Position numbers and translations under genes: made by a program
Part shown: in pieces, positions 13,489-21,338 of the stretch
Position numbering within the stretch: the first letter of the stretch is position 1
Layout of the letters: every line of letters starts with the position of its first letter
NCBI GenBank assembly: GCA_039920305.1
Contig: JBDSEA010000064.1
Coordinates: 1-21,492 of the forward strand
Direction: 5' to 3'
Length of the DNA stretch: 21,492 nucleotides
Source: DASRAJ01 sp039920305
GTDB taxonomy: Bacteria > Bacteroidota > Bacteroidia > Chitinophagales > UBA10324
The notes under the pieces: model-generated
What the model saw: only the letters and a program-made list of their open reading frames with translations
Database searches by the model: none
What the model was told of the DNA's origin: nothing

Positions 13489-14727
13489 AACCGCCACCAT
13501 CTTCTGTGCAAGATAATGTCCGCTTTTAAGCTTTTCTGAAACTTCGCTGAAGCAGGTAAGTGTTAAATCAATATCCTCCATAGTATGAACTGCGGTAGGT
13601 ATCAGTCGGAGAAGCATAACTCCTTTTGGCACTACAGGGTAAATCACGATTGAGAGGAAGATGTTGTAGTTCTCCCGCACATCCATGATCAGGTTCGCCG
13701 CCTCGCCTGCATTACCGTTAAGGTAAACCGGTGTAACAGGAGTATTGCACTTGCCCAGTTCAAAGCCCCGCTCTTTCAACCCATGCTGTAATGCATGAAC
13801 GTTCTCCCAGAGCTTTGCCTTTAATTCTGGTTTGCTTCGCAGTAGCTCAAGGCGCTTCAGGTTACCTGCAACAAAAGCCATAGGAAGACTCTTCGCAAAA
13901 ATCTGAGAGCGGGAATTATAGCGGATGTATTCAATTACATTCTCATCGCCTGCCATGAAGGCACCGATGCTCGCCATTGATTTCGCAAACGTGCTGAAGT
14001 AAAGATCAATCTCTTCCTGAACATTTTGCTCTTCACCAATTCCGGCACCAGTAGCGCCCATGGTTCCGAAGCCGTGGGCGTCATCTACCATCAGGCGAAA
14101 ATTATATCTCTCTTTCAGCGCCACGATCTCTGCGATCTTTCCCTGATCGCCAGCCATGCCGAACACACCCTCGGTGATCAGTAAAATAGCTCCCCCTGTC
14201 TCTTTCACCAGTTCGGTTGCGCGCTGGAGCTGCTTCTCACAGCTTTCAATGTCATTGTGCTGAAACACGAACCGCTTACCCATGTGCATCCGCATCGCAT
14301 CAATAATACAGGCGTGGGACTCAGCATCATAAACGATCACATCCCTGCGGTCAACAAGGCAATCAATGGCGGACATGATGCCCTGGTATCCGTAATTCAT
14401 CAGCATCACATCCTTCTTCTTCACAAACTTTGCAAGCTGATTTTCCAGCTCATCATGCAGGTCAGTGTTCCCGCTCATCATGCGGGCGCCCATTGGGTAT
14501 GCAAGACCATATTTTTCAGTTGCCTCAGTATCAGCGCGGCGAACTTCAGGATGGTTGGCCAACCCCAGGTAATTATTGAGGCTCCATACGATGCGTTCCT
14601 TTCCCCGGAAAATCATACGGCTGCCGATCTCACCCTCTAACTTCGGAAAAGCAAAATAGCCATGTGCTACTTTCGAGTACTGACCGATGGGCCCCCGGTT
14701 CTCAAGAATTTTTTCGAAAAGATCCAT
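13486..14727 (-). CDS. Alpha-oxoamine synthase family acyltransferase (SPT / cysteate acyltransferase / Kbl type)
   Basis: This 413-residue cytosolic PLP enzyme condenses an amino acid with an acyl thioester, losing CO2. The family's active site is complete: SLNNYLGLANHP (49-60), the ring-stacking H138 in DAESHAC, D215 and H218 in VDDAHGFG, and the Schiff-base K249 in STFAKSMASIG. The N-terminal extension (NRGPIGQYSKVAHGYFAFPKLEGEI) and the length resemble the Bacteroidota enzymes that start sphingolipid (serine palmitoyltransferase) or sulfonolipid (cysteate acyltransferase) synthesis more than classical glycine-specific Kbl. No reductase, desaturase or threonine dehydrogenase gene is nearby to decide. 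The stop codon (13486-13488) is contributed by a GACTCA unit of the adjoining repeat block. Confidence 0.8.
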   Translation of the reverse strand: MDLFEKILENRGPIGQYSKVAHGYFAFPKLEGEIGSRMIFRGKERIVWSLNNYLGLANHPEVRRADTEATEKYGLAYPMGARMMSGNTDLHDELENQLAKFVKKKDVMLMNYGYQGIMSAIDCLVDRRDVIVYDAESHACIIDAMRMHMGKRFVFQHNDIESCEKQLQRATELVKETGGAILLITEGVFGMAGDQGKIAEIVALKERYNFRLMVDDAHGFGTMGATGAGIGEEQNVQEEIDLYFSTFAKSMASIGAFMAGDENVIEYIRYNSRSQIFAKSLPMAFVAGNLKRLELLRSKPELKAKLWENVHALQHGLKERGFELGKCNTPVTPVYLNGNAGEAANLIMDVRENYNIFLSIVIYPVVPKGVMLLRLIPTAVHTMEDIDLTLTCFSEVSEKLKSGHYLAQKMVAV

Positions 14728-14895
14728 GAAGAGATTTTGATTTAAGTTGCGGCGAAAATAAGTAATGGGTATAAACTTCTGTTCGCATAACTCAACTATA
14801 TTTCACATTCGAATAAGTTATAGCTTAATGGTGATGATCCCATTAAATTTTTCTCCTCATAATCAAAAATTTAAGATTTTAACAGGCACTTAATC

Positions 14896-15711
14896 ATGGA
14901 AATACTTCGCAAATGGATTGAAGATGCATGGAATGACCGGATGCTGCTGCAGGATGCAAAAACGAAAGAATTTGTTACTGGAGTAATCGAGTTGCTTGAC
15001 CTGGGGAAAATAAGGGTTGCAGAGAAAATTGACGGCGAATGGCAAACAAATGAATGGATCAAAAAAGCGATCATTCTCTACTTTGCCATCATGCCGATGG
15101 AGGAGATGCAGGCGGGTCCTCTCTACTTCTTTGATAAAATTCCCTTAAAAATAAATTACAGGGAACTGGGAATACGGGTCGTGCCGCATGGAGTTGCCAG
15201 ATTCGGTGCATACATCGCTAAGGGTGTAATCCTGATGCCCTCTTTTGTGAATATAGGAGCCTATATAGATGAGGGAACATTGATTGATACATGGGCAACA
15301 GTGGGTTCCTGTGCTCAGATTGGCAGTAATGTTCACCTCAGCGGGGGAGTAGGAATCGGTGGAGTGCTGGAGCCCGTGCAGGCTACGCCGGTGGTGATCG
15401 AGGATAATTGCTTTATTGGATCAAGATGTATTGTGGTAGAAGGCGTGGTTGTAGAACAGGATGCAGTGCTGGGCGCCAATGTTGTTCTAACAGCTTCTAC
15501 AAAAATTATTGATGTGAGCATGAGTGAACCAAGAGAATATCGTGGAAAAATCCCTGCGCGCTCCGTGGTAATTCCAGGAACAATTCCCAAAAAATTTTCT
15601 GCAGGTGAATACCAGGTTCCCTGCGCACTCATCATCGGACAGCGAAAAGAATCTACCGATAAAAAAACCTCGCTCAACCAGGCCTTGAGAGAATTTAATG
15701 TATCTGTGTAA
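14896..15711 (+). CDS. dapD: 2,3,4,5-tetrahydropyridine-2,6-dicarboxylate N-succinyltransferase
   Basis: The 271-residue product catalyses the succinyl-CoA-dependent acylation in the succinylase branch of the diaminopimelate/lysine pathway, feeding peptidoglycan. An N-terminal helical domain (1-95) is followed by a left-handed parallel beta-helix of hexapeptide repeats (about 100-225: GAYIAKGVILMPSFVNIGAYI, then GTLIDTWATVGSCAQIGSNVHLSGGVGIGGV). The DapD signature block VLEPVQATPVVIEDNCFIGSR and the C-terminal PCALIIGQRKEST complete it. The length is the family norm. It is divergent from the alpha-oxoamine synthase gene and convergent with the lipoprotein gene that ends 30 bases beyond it. 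No other dap gene is in the window. Confidence 0.95.
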   Translation: MEILRKWIEDAWNDRMLLQDAKTKEFVTGVIELLDLGKIRVAEKIDGEWQTNEWIKKAIILYFAIMPMEEMQAGPLYFFDKIPLKINYRELGIRVVPHGVARFGAYIAKGVILMPSFVNIGAYIDEGTLIDTWATVGSCAQIGSNVHLSGGVGIGGVLEPVQATPVVIEDNCFIGSRCIVVEGVVVEQDAVLGANVVLTASTKIIDVSMSEPREYRGKIPARSVVIPGTIPKKFSAGEYQVPCALIIGQRKESTDKKTSLNQALREFNVSV

Positions 15712-15741
15712 TGCTGCGGAGTTATTGCTCTTATCAATTTC

Positions 15742-16512
15742 CTAATTGAATTCTTTTGCCTTCATCGTAACCACCCGGCCATTTTTGGGCTGACCCGGCT
15801 GTGTGGAAAGGCTATCCTCATATTTGTAGATCATCCCTACATGGTTTGCATACTTCTCAATATAAATGTATTGCTGAATGGCATTGGAATCTGATTGCTG
15901 CGTAACCGTGATGGTGGAATCATATGAATGACTGTTCAAATCAAGGGGCTGATGAACCGCAGAATATTCATATCTCCATCCATCCAGAAATGACAGGGAT
16001 CCATCTGTCTGTATATGAATATTACCATACCATTGCTTACCATTCAGAACAGGAAAATCGAGCTTAATGAATCGCAGATTTTCTTCAACTCTCTCAGCTG
16101 TATTTTCAGAAAGACTGGCAGACCAGATATCGGAAATGGTCCACGGTGAATTTTCATCTTTTCTTTTACTGCGAATAATTTTAAAGGCACTATTCCCCTC
16201 ATTATCTACAAAAGGAGAATCCACTTCTTCCCTGATCTGATAATAGGAAGTATCAACAGGATGAACAAGATCGAAGTTGCTGTAGCCAATAGAATCCACA
16301 TCATAAATAATATACTTACCTGAAGCAAGGGGAAAATAGCTGTAATCTTCGGCAGGAGAGGGGTATGTGCTTTTTTTGCATGAGATACTGAAACAAGTGA
16401 GTGAGCCGATAAAAATTAGAGCCGGGAAATCAATGGCGGCACGAAATCTTAACCGGCATTTTCCGGGCCTGACGAGGGTTTTGAATATTCCGGTGAAGAA
16501 TTCAGCAAACAT
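15742..16512 (-). CDS. Putative lipoprotein of unknown function
   Basis: The product has 256 residues from the first ATG (16512); an upstream TTG at 16542 would start 2 bases after the mnmA stop. A hydrophobic segment DFPALIFIGSLTCFSISC ends in Cys followed by KKSTYPS, a plausible though imperfect lipobox (S-I-S-C). The region before it is unusually long and basic for a signal peptide, with no alternative start close to the hydrophobic stretch. The mature part has beta-rich, aromatic strands (YFPLASGKYIIYDVDSIGYS, QWYGNIHIQTDGSLSFLDGW) typical of Bacteroidota periplasmic/outer-membrane lipoproteins. I do not recognise the family. It probably shares an mRNA with mnmA. Confidence 0.6.
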   Translation of the reverse strand: MFAEFFTGIFKTLVRPGKCRLRFRAAIDFPALIFIGSLTCFSISCKKSTYPSPAEDYSYFPLASGKYIIYDVDSIGYSNFDLVHPVDTSYYQIREEVDSPFVDNEGNSAFKIIRSKRKDENSPWTISDIWSASLSENTAERVEENLRFIKLDFPVLNGKQWYGNIHIQTDGSLSFLDGWRYEYSAVHQPLDLNSHSYDSTITVTQQSDSNAIQQYIYIEKYANHVGMIYKYEDSLSTQPGQPKNGRVVTMKAKEFN

Positions 16513-16544
16513 ATAAAGTGAAAAAAAATATCCTGTTACCAAAG

Positions 16545-17648
16545 TTATTGAATGGATGATGAAAAGATAATCCCTCCGCCAATCACATCGTCACCCTCAT
16601 AAAAAACCGCAGACTGCCCAGGTGCCACTGCCTTCACATCCGCATCAAACTCAACCCGGATATTTCCGCCGGATTCATTAAACAGGCGGCACTGTGTTCC
16701 CGCATCCTTGTACCGTATCCTGGTTACTGCATCCATTCCATCCACAATCATTGTATATTTCTGAAGGTTGACCTTTCCCACAACCATGGATGTCCGTTTT
16801 AAATCATCTTCTTCGCCAAGGACAACAATGTTGCTACTGGCGTCAATATCAGTCACATACATGGGAATACCAAAAGCATTACCTAACCCTTTTCGCTGGC
16901 CGATGGTGTAAAAAGGATACCCGGAATGCTTGCCCAGAACATTGCCCTGCCTGTCAACAAACAAACCACCATCCACTGTTTCTTCAAGGCCCGGAATTTT
17001 TCGCTTTAAGAATCCTCTGTAATCATTATCAGGGATAAAGCAGATTTCATACGATTCATTTTTCTTTGCCAGCTCTGTGTAACCCCAGTCCTCACACATC
17101 TTCCTGATTTCTTTTTTTCTGAATCCGCCTAATGGAAAACGGCTCATTGCCAGATTCTCCTGCGAAATTCCCCAAAGCACATAGGACTGATCCTTGGTTT
17201 CATCCAATCCTTTTGAAACCACAAAGCGACCATTCTCTTCACGCACGCGGGCATAATGCCCTGTTGCGATAAATTCGCAATCCATCTGCCTGGCGCGCTT
17301 AAGAAGCGCAGACCACTTGATATAAGTATTGCAGAGCACGCAGGGATTTGGTGTTCTGCCCGCAATATATTCTGCAACAAAATCTTCAATCACTGCGTCG
17401 CCGAACTCATCGCGTATGTCAACGATGTAATGGGGAAATCCAAGATCCACAGCCACCGCGCGGGCGTCATTGATTGAATCGAGGTTGCAACACCCGGTTT
17501 CTTTTTTTGATCCGCCGCTGGAGGCATAGTCCCAGGTTTTCATCGTAATGCCCACAATTGCATACCCTTCGTGGTGAAGCATCACTGCCGCTACTGTACT
17601 GTCAATGCCACCGCTCATAGCCACCAACACTTTTCCGCTCTTGCTCAT
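16545..17648 (-). CDS. mnmA: tRNA-specific 2-thiouridylase MnmA
   Basis: The 367-residue product forms 2-thiouridine at U34 of tRNA-Lys, -Glu and -Gln using ATP and persulfide sulfur. The PP-loop is MSGGIDST (11-18). The two catalytic cysteines are C106 (NPCVLCN) and C203 (YEICFIPD). The TGHYAR (129-134) and FYTIGQRKGLG motifs, and a C-terminal beta-barrel (about 290-365), are intact. The insertion SSGGSKKETGCCNLDSINDA after MKTWDY is a variant commonly seen in Bacteroidota. The lipoprotein gene follows directly. Confidence 0.96.
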   Translation of the reverse strand: MSKSGKVLVAMSGGIDSTVAAVMLHHEGYAIVGITMKTWDYASSGGSKKETGCCNLDSINDARAVAVDLGFPHYIVDIRDEFGDAVIEDFVAEYIAGRTPNPCVLCNTYIKWSALLKRARQMDCEFIATGHYARVREENGRFVVSKGLDETKDQSYVLWGISQENLAMSRFPLGGFRKKEIRKMCEDWGYTELAKKNESYEICFIPDNDYRGFLKRKIPGLEETVDGGLFVDRQGNVLGKHSGYPFYTIGQRKGLGNAFGIPMYVTDIDASSNIVVLGEEDDLKRTSMVVGKVNLQKYTMIVDGMDAVTRIRYKDAGTQCRLFNESGGNIRVEFDADVKAVAPGQSAVFYEGDDVIGGGIIFSSSIQ

Positions 17649-17652
17649 GCTG

Positions 17653-17660
17653 TAAAGTTA
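17653..17660 (-). promoter_or_regulatory. Possible -7 box (TAACTTTA) of mnmA
   Basis: On the minus strand TAACTTTA (consensus TAnnTTTG, last base differs) ends four bases before the mnmA ATG. If used, the mRNA would be leaderless or nearly so. No clear -33 element is visible. Confidence 0.35.
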
Positions 17661-17761
17661 CGAATCGCCATTCACGTGACATTTGGAAGTAACCTGGATA
17701 TATAATCCGATTCCTCCATCGAAATAAGAGATACCTGAGGGGGGATTTGTATTTTCAGCCC

Positions 17762-18193
17762 ATGCACACGATTGGCAGAGTGGATATGGTTGATTTTCCT
17801 GACCTGGGACTGGAGAATGTAGCGGCGAAAATTGACAGTGGTGCCTATACTTCATCCATTCATTGCGAAACCATTTCTGCCTTTTATAACGGTGGTGAGC
17901 ATCATGTGAAATTTACTGTGCTCAAAGATCAGACACCCATAGTACGTGAATCTAAAGTCTTTGCCAGTAAGCAGGTGAAAAATTCATTCGGACAAATTGA
18001 ATATCGCTATACCATCAAGACCCACATTATTCTGTTTGGAAAAAGCTACCTGGTAGAGTTAGCGCTCACGAATCGCTCTTCAATGAAATACCCGGTACTG
18101 CTGGGAAGAAAGCTTCTCGGCGAGCGTTTTGTTATTGATGTGACCAGGCAGAATCTCTCGCACAAGGAAAAGATGAAATTTCAGAAGAAATAA
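17762..18193 (+). CDS. RimB-like retropepsin-type protease (ATP-dependent zinc protease family)
   Basis: The 143-residue product starts at ATG 17762. The frame could begin at TTG 17747, but MHTIGRVDMVDFPDL is the family's normal start. The core is the AKIDSGAYTSSIH motif with D25, the catalytic Asp of the retropepsin-like fold (PF05618), followed by a conserved late segment YPVLLGRKLLGERFVIDV that is the family hallmark. In Pseudomonas, the RimB protease removes glutamates that RimK adds to ribosomal protein S6. Here rimK follows 124 bases downstream on the same strand, supporting the same antagonistic pair. No RimA (c-di-GMP phosphodiesterase) is present. Confidence 0.85.
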   Translation: MHTIGRVDMVDFPDLGLENVAAKIDSGAYTSSIHCETISAFYNGGEHHVKFTVLKDQTPIVRESKVFASKQVKNSFGQIEYRYTIKTHIILFGKSYLVELALTNRSSMKYPVLLGRKLLGERFVIDVTRQNLSHKEKMKFQKK

Positions 18194-18290
18194 CCGGAAA
18201 TGAAATTATTATTTGAAAATGGAAGGAGTGGTGCTGGGCCGAAGAATTTTAATCAACAATCCGTAATTCCTAACCTGAATTTTTCCTTCC

Positions 18291-18306
18291 TGATGGCAAA
18301 CCATCA
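18291..18306 (+). promoter_or_regulatory. Hairpin in the rimK leader
   Basis: TGATGG (18291-18296), loop CAAA, CCATCA (18301-18306) form a perfect 6-bp stem that ends 11 bases before the rimK ATG. The following ATTTT is too short for a convincing terminator. It could mask the ribosome-binding region or attenuate read-through from the protease gene. Confidence 0.3.
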
Positions 18307-18317
18307 ATTTTAAAAAC

Positions 18318-19223
18318 ATGCGACTCATAATTCTTTCCCGTAACCGTAACATACATTCTACAGCCCGGCTTTTGCAGGCGGCGGAGCATCGTGGTCATCA
18401 TGCCTTTGTTCTGGATCATACCAAATGCTACATGGGAATTGAAAAAGGCAGGCCGGTAGTTTTTTATGAGGGAAAAGAAGTGAATGATGCCGAAGCGGTG
18501 ATTCCCCGAATTGGTGCCTCGGTAACTTTTTACGGTACTGCTGTTGTCCGGCAGTTCGAGATGCAGCGTATCTTTTCTGCCAATGAATCACAGGCCATCA
18601 CCCGCTCACGCGACAAGCTGCGGTCACTGCAGCTTCTTTCGCGTGCCGGGCTTGGAATTCCGAAAACCGTTTTCGCCGACACCTCGAAAAACATAGATCA
18701 CATGATCAAAATGGTGGGCGGTACTCCACTGGTGATCAAGCTTCTTGAAGGCACACAGGGCATCGGGGTAATTCTCGCCGAAACAGTTCAGGGTGCAAAA
18801 TCCACTATTGAAGCATTCCTGGGAAAAGACATTTACATCCTTGTTCAGGAGTTCATCAAAGAAGCCAACGGGGCAGACATCCGCGCGTTTGTAATTGACG
18901 GGAAAGTAGTAGGTGCGATGAAGCGGACCGGAAAAGAAGGTGAGTTCCGATCGAACCTGCACAGGGGTGGTGAGGGTGAAAAAGTTCAGCTTTCTTTAGA
19001 AGAAGAACTTTCAGCCATTCGTGCGGCAAAAGTGCTTGGGTTGCAGGTGGCCGGCGTTGACATGATCCGTTCATCACGTGGACCCATGATCCTCGAAGTG
19101 AATTCTTCTCCCGGATTAAAAGGTATCGAGCGGGCGACAGGAATTGATATCGCTACACGCATCATTGAATTTGTTGAGCAAAATGCACCGCTGAAACAGG
19201 TGGAGGATAAGGTGGGGTTTTGA
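18318..19223 (+). CDS. rimK: RimK-type alpha-L-glutamate ligase
   Basis: This 301-residue ATP-grasp enzyme adds glutamate residues to the C-terminus of ribosomal protein S6 (E. coli RimK) or makes poly-alpha-glutamate. The N-terminal domain (1-95) contains VIPRIGASVTFYG (61-73). The ATP-grasp domain holds ITRSRDKLRSLQLLSRAGLGIP (94-115), PLVIKLLEGTQGIGV (137-151), the DIRAFVIDGKVVGAMKR block (187-203), NLHRGGEGEKV (213-223) and the Mg ligands E260/N262 in ILEVNSSPGLKGIE. Length and motifs match E. coli RimK. It sits directly after the RimB-like protease. Confidence 0.93.
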   Translation: MRLIILSRNRNIHSTARLLQAAEHRGHHAFVLDHTKCYMGIEKGRPVVFYEGKEVNDAEAVIPRIGASVTFYGTAVVRQFEMQRIFSANESQAITRSRDKLRSLQLLSRAGLGIPKTVFADTSKNIDHMIKMVGGTPLVIKLLEGTQGIGVILAETVQGAKSTIEAFLGKDIYILVQEFIKEANGADIRAFVIDGKVVGAMKRTGKEGEFRSNLHRGGEGEKVQLSLEEELSAIRAAKVLGLQVAGVDMIRSSRGPMILEVNSSPGLKGIERATGIDIATRIIEFVEQNAPLKQVEDKVGF

Positions 19224-19416
19224 AGTTCCCTCGTGAGATGATCTTAAGGATTGGATTTATTTTTCGGGATCTTATTATTCAGATGCCAATAGCTGCACCA
19301 AACAAAGTCTCGTAACTTTAACCAAGCAATGACCGTATGATGACAGGGATTACAGGAACTGAACCTCCAACAAGCGGTTCGTGTACTGTTAAAATATCCT
19401 TTAGTCGTTTTTTCAA

Positions 19417-19448
19417 TAACCAAATTAAGTGAGAAAAAAATTTGGTTA
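19417..19448. repeat. Perfect 10-bp inverted repeat upstream of lipoprotein
   Basis: TAACCAAATT (19417-19426) and AATTTGGTTA (19439-19448) are separated by 12 bases. There is no T-run after the stem on either strand, so a terminator is unlikely. It lies 51 bases before the ATG at 19499, in a 275-base gap that otherwise shows no gene. Confidence 0.4.
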
Positions 19449-19498
19449 GAGGTCGAAAACAATAATTACAGTCATCTTAAACATTATCATTTTGCCCA

Positions 19499-19996
19499 AT
19501 GAAAAATAGATTCAAATTATATTCCCTGTTATTCCTCATAACAAGCTGCAAATATGAAAATGGCCCTTTGGTTTCACTTATTTCACCAGCTAAGAGGGTG
19601 CTTGGTGACTACTATTTAGATGAAGTGATGGTTGACGGAATTGATGAAATGGCGGATGTAAAACCCTTAAACATCAGTTACTTTCATTTTGATAATACAA
19701 AGCCTTTTATCGGGGGTGAAGGAACTTTCTCAGTTAAGTTTTCTGATAATTCTCAATATAATGGTTCGAGCTGGACACTTTTATATCCTGATAATACCGC
19801 CATTGACATTGGAAACTTAGGTTGTTACAATCCTCAAACTATTCCGCCTCCAATTGCCCCTCTTCCCGGTTTTCTTACAGATGGAACGTGTCAGTTTCCT
19901 AAAATTACGTGGGAAATTACCAAATTAACGAATAAATGTTTGTGGTTGAGTACTATCTATAATAACATTTACTATGAAGTGCATCTTAAACAATAA
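19499..19996 (+). CDS. Lipocalin-like lipoprotein (hypothetical)
   Basis: The 165-residue product has a short lipoprotein signal with lipobox LITSC (Cys17) after a basic start MKNRFKLYSLLF. The mature part consists of predicted strands (RVLGDYYLDEVMVDGIDE, FIGGEGTFSVKFSDNSQYNG, SWTLLYPDNTAIDIGNL) and ends with WEITKLTNKCLWLSTIYNNI and YYEVHLKQ. This closing pattern is common in lipocalin-like Bacteroidota lipoproteins of unknown ligand. Base composition is more AT-rich than that of the neighbouring rim genes. It is monocistronic and borders the transposase remnant on the right. Confidence 0.6.
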   Translation: MKNRFKLYSLLFLITSCKYENGPLVSLISPAKRVLGDYYLDEVMVDGIDEMADVKPLNISYFHFDNTKPFIGGEGTFSVKFSDNSQYNGSSWTLLYPDNTAIDIGNLGCYNPQTIPPPIAPLPGFLTDGTCQFPKITWEITKLTNKCLWLSTIYNNIYYEVHLKQ

Positions 19997-20109
19997 GACA
20001 ACTTTGCTCGAGGTCGGTGTCCTCACCAGAGGCGTCAACTTTACAGTACAGTTTTTTTGAGATAGTTAGTAATTAAAGGTGAACTTTAGCATATTTATAA
20101 AGGAGTAAG

Positions 20110-20304
20110 TCATACTTTGAACAGAAACAGTTTATTAAAAGGCGGATGGCCTCCTTTGCTATAATCTACACGGGGTAACCCCCGATCCGGGGCGGAAAAC
20201 CTCCCAGTCTATATGGTCATGCAATTTGCGTAAAGGATCCTTATATTGCAGGAGCTTTTCCTGATGGTCGAAGAAATCGAACAGCGTAGGGGTACGGTTT
20301 TCAT
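20110..20304 (-). pseudogene. IS5-family transposase, N-terminal remnant
   Basis: On the minus strand the reading TPTLFDFFDHQEKLLQYKDP, then LRKLHDHIDWEVFRP, matches the opening of IS5-group (IS1182/ISL-like) transposases. After a frameshift near 20160 it continues VDYSKGGHPPFNKLFLFKV and then stops (TGA 20110-20112). The presumed start ATG at 20302-20304 is one base out of frame with the conserved part. About 65 of an expected 350-500 residues remain, with no DDE residues, so it is inactive. No convincing terminal inverted repeats were found. Confidence 0.7.
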
Positions 20305-20426
20305 CTTACAAGTTAATCGGTCATCTCTTATATACGGTTATAAATTCTACACTTAGGTGTGTTAATTTGGATGGGTTTTTGGAAGTTCCCCTTAGTATCG
20401 TATCAAATAAAAATACCAAAGTGCTG

Positions 20427-20906
20427 TTATTTTCCTATTCTCTGCAAGATGGCTTCCATCTGTGCAATTTCCCTTTCCTGCGAAGCAATGATGCCTTCTG
20501 CTAATTTTCGCACTTCAGCGTCTTTTATTGCTGCATGTTTACTTACCATAATTGCTGATGAGTGATGTGGTATCATTGCCTTCATGTACTGCACATCGCC
20601 AATTGGAGTTTGTGTTCGTAATGCGGCAAGTATTACTGCAAACAAAACAATGCTACCGATAATAATTGATGTATTTGTTTTCTTGTTTGGATACATCCTA
20701 CCCATCATCAGCATCATAACAACTCCCATTGGAGCTACCATAAGCAATGCCATGTAAATTCTTGTGGCACTTGTATGGTAATGGTCTAATTTGTCAATAT
20801 TGAGAAACATTACGAAGTACATGATGAAAAAAGAAAAGACCATCATTACAGCAAACTTTTTGTAACTCATTCTTTGCATGTTATGCATAGTTTTATTCCG
20901 TTCCAT
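20427..20906 (-). CDS. DUF305 domain membrane protein
   Basis: The 159-residue product has three membrane helices (about 17-36, 49-68 and 80-96) followed by an extracytoplasmic DUF305 domain (about 103-157). The helical ferritin-like motif is DVQYMKAMIPHHSSAIMVSK, with H114/H115 and the following H124, then LAEGIIASQEREIAQMEAIL. DUF305 proteins are typical of copper and heavy-metal clusters and may bind metal through these histidines. The N-terminal three-helix form is common in Bacteroidota. The first ATG is used; a later Met at residue 7 is possible. It lies 57 bases after the copper-binding protein gene, separated by a terminator. Confidence 0.8.
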   Translation of the reverse strand: MERNKTMHNMQRMSYKKFAVMMVFSFFIMYFVMFLNIDKLDHYHTSATRIYMALLMVAPMGVVMMLMMGRMYPNKKTNTSIIIGSIVLFAVILAALRTQTPIGDVQYMKAMIPHHSSAIMVSKHAAIKDAEVRKLAEGIIASQEREIAQMEAILQRIGK

Positions 20907-20925
20907 TCATGTAATTTTTTAAAAT

Positions 20926-20953
20926 GAAAAAGCAGGCACTAAACCTGCCTTTT
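20926..20953 (-). terminator. Intrinsic terminator after the copper-binding protein gene
   Basis: On the minus strand GCAGG, loop TTTAGTG, CCTGC and a run of five T follow the csp-like stop codon at 20964 by about 10 bases. The A-run before the stem makes it partly bidirectional. It implies that the DUF305 gene depends on its own promoter or on read-through. Confidence 0.7.
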
Positions 20954-20963
20954 GATTAAACTG

Positions 20964-21296
20964 TTAAGCAGCCATTTTGCGGCATTCCAGTGCACATGCT
21001 TTACATGCCTCTGCGCATTCCTGGCAGTGTTTTGTCTGATGCTTGCTGCATTCATTTCCACATGCTTCGCAAATATCGGCGCAGATACGGCAAATGTCTT
21101 TTGCTTTGTCGCTGCCTAAGCTCATAAGCTGTGCGGCTGCGTAGCATATTGCTGAACATTCCATGTCTGACTGAATACATTTTGCCATCATTTTTATATC
21201 TTCTTCCTGTGTGCATGAGGATGCACAATGGTTACAAATTGCTGCACATTTAAGGCAGGCATCTATACAGGACTTGTATGTATGGTATCCGGTCAT
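20964..21296 (-). CDS. Four-helix-bundle copper-binding protein (Csp-like)
   Basis: The product has 110 residues from ATG 21296 (MTGYHTYKSC); an earlier in-frame start at 21329 would add 11 non-conserved residues. I count 19 cysteines, most in C-x3-C, C-x2-C or C-x6-C helical spacing (SCIDACLKCAAICNHCASSC; then DICRICADICEACGNEC; then CQECAEACKACALEC). This is the plan of the copper storage proteins (Csp/DUF326), in which Cys residues line the core of a four-helix bundle and bind many Cu(I) ions. There is no Tat or Sec signal, so a cytosolic Csp3-like store is predicted. Its neighbour is a DUF305 protein. Confidence 0.88.
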   Translation of the reverse strand: MTGYHTYKSCIDACLKCAAICNHCASSCTQEEDIKMMAKCIQSDMECSAICYAAAQLMSLGSDKAKDICRICADICEACGNECSKHQTKHCQECAEACKACALECRKMAA

Positions 21297-21338
21297 AAAA
21301 TAAATGTTGATTGAAAATAGAGAAAGCAAAAACCACGC

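Noticed and set aside
14257..14640. 127-residue plus-strand frame
   Set aside because: It lies wholly antisense to the alpha-oxoamine synthase, whose active-site motifs prove the minus frame is the real one.
15333..15737. 134-residue minus-strand frame
   Set aside because: It is the antisense shadow of the dapD hexapeptide repeats.
19244..19462. 72-residue minus-strand frame in the rimK-lipoprotein gap
   Set aside because: No recognised motif, it spans the inverted repeat at 19417, and it has no promoter or conserved pattern. Also examined as a transposase fragment without success.
19222..20400. GAAGTTCCC near 19222 and 20391 as ends of a mobile element
   Set aside because: The shared string is only 9 bases and also occurs inside the molybdoenzyme gene near 5391, so coincidence is likely.
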